From: an uncultured Lachnospiraceae bacterium | Lineage (GTDB): Bacteria > Bacillota > Clostridia > Lachnospirales > Lachnospiraceae | Length of the DNA stretch: 64,000 nt | NCBI GenBank assembly: GCA_910576975.1 | Contig: CAJTJY010000012.1 | Location: 1 to 64,000, forward strand | Direction of reading: 5' to 3' | Shown: piece by piece, positions 58,577-64,000 of the stretch | Position numbering within the stretch: the first letter of the stretch is position 1 | How the letters are laid out: each line of letters begins with the position of its first letter | Notes under the pieces: model-generated | What the model saw: the letters and a program-made list of their open reading frames with translations, nothing else | Databases searched by the model: none | What the model was told of the DNA's origin: nothing | Program-made: the position numbers and the translations under genes

Positions 58577-60010
58577 CTACTTTGCCATATGTTTTCTGAC
58601 CGGCTCACCCGCTCCCTTCGTGTAGAGCATCTCAAATGCTGCCGCAGCATATTTCCTGGTGTCTTCCGGTTTAATGATCAAATCAACCTGCCCGCGCCTT
58701 GCCGCTGTCTGCACAGAAGACTGCAGCTGTTCATATGCCTTCGTCTTTGCGGCAATGACCTCCGCCGACTGGCCGTCATACATGATTTTTGCCGCCTGCG
58801 CCGCATCCATCATGCTGATTTTGCTGCCTTCCCAGGCATAGACAAGGTCTGCGCCGATAGACTTGCTGTTCATCATCACATAAGCGCTTCCATAGGCATT
58901 GCCTGTAATGATATTTACTTTTGGAACATTCGCTCCTGCAAATGCAGACGTCATGCGCGCCATCGCCTTGGCAAGATTTTTCTCGGAACACTCTGTCGCA
59001 GAAAATCCTTCCACATTCGTCAAAGATAATACGGGTATGTCGAAAGCGTCGCAGAAGTTAATAAATTCTGCCGCCTTGCTGCAGCCCCTTGCAGTCAGCA
59101 CGGCGTCATAGCTTTCTGCTTTCTCGCCTTTCTCGTCAAAAACTGCTGCCGCATTGGCAACTGCTCCCACCGTGATGCCATTCAGCTTGATGAAGCCAGT
59201 GACCATATTCTTTGCATAGTCTTTCTTAGCTTCAATAAATAAATTGCCATCGGAAATGTGAGTCAGCAACAGCCTGGCATCTTCTTTGCATCCCGCCAAA
59301 TTCTCACAGATCCGGTTCGGGTCATCGGCAGTCTCTTCTTTTCTGCCAAATTCTGCATTATTGCCGGGGATCACGCAAACCAGCTCACGAATCGCTGCCA
59401 AAATCTCCTCCGTGGTTCCCACGCCGTCAATGCAGCCATTGTTGCCTGCCTGATATTTTGCGCTTGCCGTATCGCATTTCCCTATATGGTTCCCTTTGAT
59501 GGCGTTTGGAGAATTCACAAACATCCTGCCCTGGTCTTTCTCTAAGAAAGCAAAGTCACTCAGTGCCGGGACAACGGCAAGACCGCCGCCGCAAAAGCCA
59601 AAAATTGCGGAAATCTGCGGAATCACGCCGCTTGCCGCCGCTTGCTTAGCATAAATCTCTCCAACTCCCTGCAGGGCGTCTATGGATTCCTGGAGACGCA
59701 TTCCTGCACAATCAATCAAGCCGATAACAGGTGCGCCCATTTTCATTGCCATGTCATAAACTGCGGCGATCTTTTTGCTGTGCATTTCGCCAATGGTCCC
59801 GCTTAATACGGCGGCATCCTGGCTATACACATAGACCAGATTTCCGTCAATTAAGCCATATCCGGTGATAACTCCGTCGGATGGCGTCTCAGACTGACTT
59901 AAATCAAAGTCTGTACTTCTTGCAGTTACCAGAGCGCCGATTTCCATAAAGCTTTTTTCATCGAGAAGACCGGTGATTCTCTGTCTTGCTGAGTTCGTAG
60001 AATTACTCAT
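58577..60010 (-). CDS. MmdA/12S-type acyl-CoA carboxyltransferase
   Basis: Carboxyltransferase of the biotin-dependent acyl-CoA carboxylase beta family. The 477-residue protein shows VYSQDAAVLSGTIGEMHSKKI, IGLIDCAGMRLQESIDALQGVGE, IFGFCGGGLAVVPAL and, in the second half, GSAYVMMNSKSIGADLVYAWEGSKISMM (key parts GSAYVMM and ADLVYAW). The N terminus is shorter than in true MmdA (about 510 residues). The substrate could be methylmalonyl-, malonyl- or glutaconyl-CoA. First gene of the operon; 13 bases before oadG. Confidence 0.87.
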   Translation of the reverse strand: MSNSTNSARQRITGLLDEKSFMEIGALVTARSTDFDLSQSETPSDGVITGYGLIDGNLVYVYSQDAAVLSGTIGEMHSKKIAAVYDMAMKMGAPVIGLIDCAGMRLQESIDALQGVGEIYAKQAAASGVIPQISAIFGFCGGGLAVVPALSDFAFLEKDQGRMFVNSPNAIKGNHIGKCDTASAKYQAGNNGCIDGVGTTEEILAAIRELVCVIPGNNAEFGRKEETADDPNRICENLAGCKEDARLLLTHISDGNLFIEAKKDYAKNMVTGFIKLNGITVGAVANAAAVFDEKGEKAESYDAVLTARGCSKAAEFINFCDAFDIPVLSLTNVEGFSATECSEKNLAKAMARMTSAFAGANVPKVNIITGNAYGSAYVMMNSKSIGADLVYAWEGSKISMMDAAQAAKIMYDGQSAEVIAAKTKAYEQLQSSVQTAARRGQVDLIIKPEDTRKYAAAAFEMLYTKGAGEPVRKHMAK

Positions 60011-60067
60011 TACTTAAACCTCCATCATGTATTTTATAAAATTTTACAAAATTTTCTTCCAATTATA

Positions 60068-60096
60068 ATTGTATCTCTTTTAAGATTTTTTTTCAA
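60068..60096 (-). promoter_or_regulatory. Sigma-A promoter for the decarboxylase operon
   Basis: On the minus strand TTGAAA (60091-60096), 17 bases, TACAAT (60068-60073), 57 bases before the first gene. Confidence 0.7.
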
Positions 60097-60150
60097 TAGA
60101 AAGTTATATCAAATTGATATTTTTAGCTGTAATTCGACTGACACTGATGA

Positions 60151-61545
60151 TCACATCTGCTCAGATTGCTGAAAATAAAATTCTTTATTCATAAAAAACA
60201 ATTTCAAAAGGTAATCCCGATACCATGAAGGCTGCAATTTTTTTGCTGATTTCCCAGCACAAACTGGAAGTTCTGCAATCTGCTTTTCTCCGAGATAATA
60301 CCTGACGCTTCCGATCTTCTGTCCCTTTTTCACCGGAGCTTCCAAAGTGTTTGGGATATCATAAATGACCTTGATTTCCTCATCCTGGCGTTTTAGCACC
60401 ACTAGCTTTTCCTCTGCTATTTCTATGGGAACTTTTACCTCCTGATACAGCCTGCCGTTTTCTGGCTGTGCATCTTCCACTGTTAATGGAGAAAACTCCC
60501 TGTCATATTCGTAAACATCCACATTCTGATAACGCTCCAGCCCATAGGACATCAATGCCTGCGTGTCCGCCCACTTATATCCCTTATTATTCGGCCAGCC
60601 GCACGCCAAAAGCGCTACCACGAAAGTCCTGCCGTCTCGCCGCAACGCCCCCACGTAACAGTAGCCGGCATTGCCAGTAAACCCTGTTTTTCCAGACAAT
60701 GCGCCCTCCATCATTTGCAGAAACGCATTGTGATTGTTACAGCTAAATGTCTTCGTTCCTGCAAGATTCGCAAACTGATAACTGGGCGTCCTGGTAATTT
60801 CTAAAAACGCTTCGTTTTTCAAACAATAACTCATGATCTTTGCCAAATCTTCCGCCGTCGTCCCATGAACTCCTGCCTCATTCTGTGCGTCAAGCCCGTT
60901 AGGCGTGATAAAATATGTATCTTTGCAGCCAAGTTCCTTTGCTTTTTGATTCATTTTTTCTGCAAACTGCTCCACGTTTCCTGCGATATGCTCTGCGATA
61001 GCCACTGCAGAATCATTATGGGACTCCAGCATCAACGAATACAAAAGATCCTTGAGCCGGAAAGTATCCTGGGTGCTCATTCCAAGCCGCACTTTGGGCA
61101 TCGAAGCCGCATAACTGCTGACTTTTACCTCGTCTTCCAAATTTCCAAGCTCCAACGCTAAAATACAGGTCATAATCTTCGTCGTGCTGGCATTGGGCAT
61201 ATGCTGCGTACCATCTTTTTCATAGAGCACTCTCCCGCTTTCTGCGTCCATCAAGACGGCAGATTTTGCATACAAGGCGATATCTGGCTGTGCATCTGCC
61301 TGTGCTGGCGCCGTTTCCTGACCAGACGCATCCTCTTGCAAGTCTTCTTCCAAGCTTTCTGAAGCCCTTATCAAAATTGCCTCTGGAGTTACAAATTCCC
61401 TAGCCATAGACAGTACAAAAAGCAGGATGCCTAATTTGAATCCTGCTTTTTTCCCACTCTTGATCCTCTTTTGCTCTCTCTGTATCTTTTTTTCGTACTG
61501 TATGTTGTGCGCTTTTAAAAATCCCATCATGCTGCTCTTTCTCAT
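60151..61545 (-). CDS. dacF: D-alanyl-D-alanine carboxypeptidase (peptidase S11)
   Basis: Low-molecular-weight PBP that trims the terminal D-Ala of peptidoglycan stems. The 464-residue protein has a basic N terminus, a hydrophobic signal or anchor (about 36-60), a short Glu/Gln/Ala-rich spacer, and the S11 motifs S120-xx-K123 (ASTTK), S175-H176-N177 and K286-T287-G288. A C-terminal beta domain (about 365-430) follows. Linkage to scpA-scpB matches Bacillus, where a sporulation carboxypeptidase gene lies downstream, hence the tentative symbol. No ribosome binding site precedes the first ATG. Confidence 0.9.
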   Translation of the reverse strand: MRKSSMMGFLKAHNIQYEKKIQREQKRIKSGKKAGFKLGILLFVLSMAREFVTPEAILIRASESLEEDLQEDASGQETAPAQADAQPDIALYAKSAVLMDAESGRVLYEKDGTQHMPNASTTKIMTCILALELGNLEDEVKVSSYAASMPKVRLGMSTQDTFRLKDLLYSLMLESHNDSAVAIAEHIAGNVEQFAEKMNQKAKELGCKDTYFITPNGLDAQNEAGVHGTTAEDLAKIMSYCLKNEAFLEITRTPSYQFANLAGTKTFSCNNHNAFLQMMEGALSGKTGFTGNAGYCYVGALRRDGRTFVVALLACGWPNNKGYKWADTQALMSYGLERYQNVDVYEYDREFSPLTVEDAQPENGRLYQEVKVPIEIAEEKLVVLKRQDEEIKVIYDIPNTLEAPVKKGQKIGSVRYYLGEKQIAELPVCAGKSAKKLQPSWYRDYLLKLFFMNKEFYFQQSEQM

Positions 61546-61565
61546 CCAATTATTGATTTTGCTTC

Positions 61566-61571
61566 ATTATA
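61566..61571 (-). promoter_or_regulatory. Possible -10 box for the carboxypeptidase gene
   Basis: Perfect TATAAT on the minus strand 20 bases before the ATG at 61545, with no good -35. It would give a leader of only about 13 bases, which agrees with the missing ribosome binding site. Confidence 0.4.
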
Positions 61572-61632
61572 TGAGAAAGCCTGTATATTCATGAGTAAAA
61601 GGTTTCTATAAATGATTCTTAAGCCGCTAATA

Positions 61633-62202
61633 TCATACGTTTAATTGCAACTTCATTTCCTCCTCCGCCTGCTGGCGGAATTCTTCCATCTGATCTTGAT
61701 TCAAAGCCGGAAGTTCCTCGAGAGAATGCACCCCGAAGCTGCGCAGAAATTCTTCCGTGGTCCCAAAAAGCAGCGGCCGTCCCGGCGCATCCAGGCGCCC
61801 CAGCTCACAAACCAGATTATATTCCACGAGCTTATTGACGGCGTGGGCACAGGATACGCCCCGGATTTTTTCCACTTCCAACCGGGTAATCGGCTGCTTA
61901 TAAGCAATGATGGACAAGGTTTCCAACAAGACGTCTGTCAATACGTGACGTTTGGGCTGCTTTGCAACCCGGATAAGATATTCATACAACTCTTGCTTGG
62001 TACACATCTGGACAGCGCCATCCATCTCGATAAGCTGAATCCCCCGGTCATTTTTCTGATATTGCTTCATCATTTTATGTATAATTTCACACACTTCTTC
62101 TGTCTCAAGTTCCAGCGCTTCCGACAGCTTTGTCAGCTCTACGGACCCTCCCATGGCAAACAGAATCCCTTCTATAATGGCTTCATACTGTTCTGGCTTC
62201 AT
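61633..62202 (-). CDS. scpB: Segregation and condensation protein B
   Basis: Winged-helix kleisin-interacting subunit of the SMC-ScpAB condensin. The 189-residue protein has two winged-helix parts: about 1-80 (EAIIEGILFAMGGSVELTKLSE) and 85-165 (VLLETLSIIAYKQPITRLEVEKIRGV; key part IIAYKQPITR). The end includes LFGTTEEFLRSFGV. The start follows GGAG. It is 27 bases after scpA. Confidence 0.96.
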   Translation of the reverse strand: MKPEQYEAIIEGILFAMGGSVELTKLSEALELETEEVCEIIHKMMKQYQKNDRGIQLIEMDGAVQMCTKQELYEYLIRVAKQPKRHVLTDVLLETLSIIAYKQPITRLEVEKIRGVSCAHAVNKLVEYNLVCELGRLDAPGRPLLFGTTEEFLRSFGVHSLEELPALNQDQMEEFRQQAEEEMKLQLNV

Positions 62203-62229
62203 ATCTTCTCCATCCTGTCTTTCCTCTCA

Positions 62230-62976
62230 TCACGCAGCAACTTTGGATTCAATCAAAATATCGTCAAAAATATGCTCCTGAAAAATCTGTATCTTTCCAG
62301 TTTTCATCAATTCCAGGATTGACAAAAATGTCACAATCACCTCCATCTTAGTACTTTGCGCCTCCAAAATCCTGCGGAAGCTAAACTTTTTATGCCTCAA
62401 GGCATACTGCTCCAGATAATTCATGCGCTCCTCTAACGACACCTCTTCTTTCTCTATTCTGCCAAACTTGGAGCGGATCGGATCTATCTTGTCTTCTCTT
62501 TTGCGCATCATCGATTTAAAAATGGCATTTAGCTTCTTTAAGGTGACATTCGACAACAACTGCTCCAAATCCACAGGTTCCTCATATTTAAGTACCTCTG
62601 CTGGAATGGTTGGAATCTTAAACATCACCTTTTGCGCGTCGACCTGGAGATCTTTCAATTCATAAGACATGCATTTATACATCTTATATTCCAAAAGTTT
62701 CTGCACCAGCTCTGCCCTTGGATCTTGCTCCTCTTCTTCCTGTTCCTCTTTCGGCAGCAGCATACGGGACTTTATGTCCAGCAGAGTAGCCGCCATCACC
62801 AGAAATTCACTGACAACGTTCAAGTCCTGGCGCTTCATCTCGTTAATATATTCGATATACTGATTGGTAATTTCGACGATCGGAATATCATAGATACTCA
62901 CTTTATTTTTTTCCAGCAAGTGCAAAAGAAGATCCAGCGGACCTTCGAACACCTGCAGCTTCACTTTTAACTCCAT
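62230..62976 (-). CDS. scpA: Segregation and condensation protein A
   Basis: Kleisin subunit bridging the SMC heads. The 248-residue protein begins MELKVKLQVFEGPLDLLLHLLEKNKVSIYDIPI (key part FEGPLDLLLHLL), includes FLVMAATLLDIKSRMLLP and ends with a winged helix (about 175-245; KMEVIVTFLSILELMKTGKI). The start follows GAGG. The smc gene is not in the window. Confidence 0.96.
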   Translation of the reverse strand: MELKVKLQVFEGPLDLLLHLLEKNKVSIYDIPIVEITNQYIEYINEMKRQDLNVVSEFLVMAATLLDIKSRMLLPKEEQEEEEQDPRAELVQKLLEYKMYKCMSYELKDLQVDAQKVMFKIPTIPAEVLKYEEPVDLEQLLSNVTLKKLNAIFKSMMRKREDKIDPIRSKFGRIEKEEVSLEERMNYLEQYALRHKKFSFRRILEAQSTKMEVIVTFLSILELMKTGKIQIFQEHIFDDILIESKVAA

Positions 62977-63054
62977 ACCACACCTCTGTCTTGCTACATA
63001 AAGCGTCCTACAAACCCACGCTGCTCTCTATTCTACCCATCTTCAGATTGTTTT

Positions 63055-63921
63055 TCAAGAAAATTCCGGCAAAAACTTTATTTCCAATAATTCTGCACGG
63101 TTAAAAACACGCACATGGAACGTATGCGTTCCCAGCCCTCTGCTGATAATCACCTGACGGCCGCCGATCTGGAATTTTCCTGCGTCATACTTTGGAAACA
63201 AGGTAAGCTGAGGAGAAATCAGGCTCCCGATCCCGGGAATTCTCACAAGCCCCCCGTGATTATGTCCGCAAAATGTCACATCCGCCCCCCATCTTGCATA
63301 TTGCTCTGCGTAAGCCGGATTATGGGCAAGCAAAATTTGAAACATCTCCGTCTTAGGGGTTCCCAAATGTTCCTGCATATAAGAATCTTCCATGGGCACG
63401 ATCTTTCCCTTTTCATAATAGTCGATCTCCAACTCCAGCGCAGACAGCATCACTTGGCTTCCTCCCAGGGAAATTATTCTGCTTTCCGTTTCTAAAACGA
63501 AAACCCCTAGCGCTTTCACCTGCTCCATATATTGCAAAAACCGCATATGGTTGATCCGCTGCGGATCTCTGAGACGGGTTTCATGATTTCCATAACTGTA
63601 ATACACGGGAGCAATTTTCACAAGCTCCCCCAGCATTTTTTGCGCTGTCTCATAAGTATCGGCATATTTCGACACCACCATATCCCCCGGAATCAAGATC
63701 GCCTGGGGATTTCTTGCCCGGATTTCTGCCAAAAGACGCTGATTTTCCATTCCATAAGCATATCCATGAAGATCCGCAATCACTAGCGCAGATGCTGGCT
63801 GTTGGATCTTAGAGGAACGAATCTGATAAGTGGTTACTTCAAATTGCGTCAGTTCCCATCTCTGCCAGATAAAATACATGGCTGCCGCAGCCAAAAAAAC
63901 CATGAAAATTATAATTGTCAT
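63055..63921 (-). CDS. Membrane-anchored metallophosphoesterase
   Basis: Calcineurin-like phosphoesterase. The 288-residue protein has one N-terminal membrane segment (about 1-20) and the complete metal site: IADLHGY (DxH), the IPGDMVV Asp, YGNHETR, and CGHNHGG near the C terminus. Similar proteins include YkuE-like and UDP-diacylglucosamine hydrolase-like enzymes; the substrate here is unknown. The start ATG 63921 lies ten bases from AAAGGG; the ATG three codons earlier abuts it. Promoter at 63944-63971. Confidence 0.9.
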   Translation of the reverse strand: MTIIIFMVFLAAAAMYFIWQRWELTQFEVTTYQIRSSKIQQPASALVIADLHGYAYGMENQRLLAEIRARNPQAILIPGDMVVSKYADTYETAQKMLGELVKIAPVYYSYGNHETRLRDPQRINHMRFLQYMEQVKALGVFVLETESRIISLGGSQVMLSALELEIDYYEKGKIVPMEDSYMQEHLGTPKTEMFQILLAHNPAYAEQYARWGADVTFCGHNHGGLVRIPGIGSLISPQLTLFPKYDAGKFQIGGRQVIISRGLGTHTFHVRVFNRAELLEIKFLPEFS

Positions 63922-63943
63922 ATTGTCCATGCCCTTTGCTTAC

Positions 63944-63971
63944 ATTATAGTATATTATTATGTACTGTCTA
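63944..63971 (-). promoter_or_regulatory. Sigma-A promoter for the phosphoesterase gene
   Basis: On the minus strand TAGACA (63966-63971), 16 bases, perfect TATAAT (63944-63949), 23 bases before the start codon. Confidence 0.65.
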
Positions 63972-64000
63972 TCTTTGACAGCCATCTTTTCCGGAGGTTA

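Noticed and set aside
1..64000. tRNA, rRNA, tmRNA and RNase P genes.
   Set aside because: No cloverleaf or conserved rRNA stretch was seen on either strand in the intergenic regions.

Overview
This 64 kb window looks like a housekeeping stretch of the chromosome of a spore-forming Gram-positive anaerobe of the class Clostridia, most likely family Lachnospiraceae (inference). The support is Firmicutes gene orders (yicC-gmk-rpoZ; rpmB, asp23, fakA, recG; scpA-scpB-dacF; rsmD-coaD beside ylbJ; cmk-ispH-S1), RecU instead of RuvC, spore genes (small acid-soluble protein, GerW/YtfJ, YlbJ, an FtsW/SpoVE-type flippase partner), AGGAGG-type ribosome binding sites before most genes, and a six-gene Rnf operon next to a sodium-pumping decarboxylase operon. 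Nothing resembles a prophage, a transposase, a CRISPR array, an rRNA or a tRNA.

Layout. 0-7.5 kb, minus strand: recU, two pseudouridine synthases, a YgiQ radical SAM protein, a HAD phosphatase, an M23 peptidase and the dipeptidase pepD. 7.5-17.6 kb: plus-strand ylbJ faces a long minus-strand cluster (yicC, gmk, rpoZ, rimO, pgsA, cinA, rsmD, coaD, coiled-coil protein) that starts from a clear promoter at 15263-15291. rqcH and a SASP gene lie beyond it on the plus strand. 17.9-25.5 kb: recG, fakA and asp23 on the minus strand, rpmB on the plus strand, then gerW, DUF2953, an unknown gene and a Nudix gene. 25.7-42.3 kb: a PBP/FtsW pair, a U32 protein, zapA, ruvB, ruvA, miaB and proA. A plus-strand sigV-rsiV pair sits between proA and the 5-formyl-THF ligase/DUF896/proB group, followed by a duplicated CmpB-type membrane protein. 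42.4-47.4 kb: rnfCDGEAB. 47.6-54.6 kb: a YprB exonuclease and a minus-strand group of rpiR, a BaiN-like flavoprotein, cmk, ispH, an S1 protein and cheR. 54.7-60.0 kb: a biotin-dependent decarboxylase operon (mmdA-like, oadG, biotin carrier, oadB, oadA). 60.1-64 kb: dacF, scpB, scpA and a metallophosphoesterase.

How the parts fit together. Rnf (ferredoxin:NAD oxidoreductase) and the decarboxylase operon both couple metabolism to an ion gradient, and the latter carries two different carboxyltransferases around one biotin carrier. The RecU, RuvAB and RecG genes form a full recombination-repair set. SigV-RsiV and the cell-wall enzymes belong to envelope growth and stress.

The least ordinary content is two families of non-coding, hairpin-forming repeats. 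Family A occurs at 17658-17904 and 22773-22961, as a miniature at 37242-37304 and as a remnant at 32921-32954. Family B occurs at 38901-39066 and 40812-40977. In both, the outer stems differ between copies by paired changes while the core is conserved, and in family B the G-T pairs nearly all fall on one strand, as expected for a folded RNA. Family B ends also supply the TAG stop codons of three neighbouring genes. All statements rest on reading the sequence; no database search was possible.
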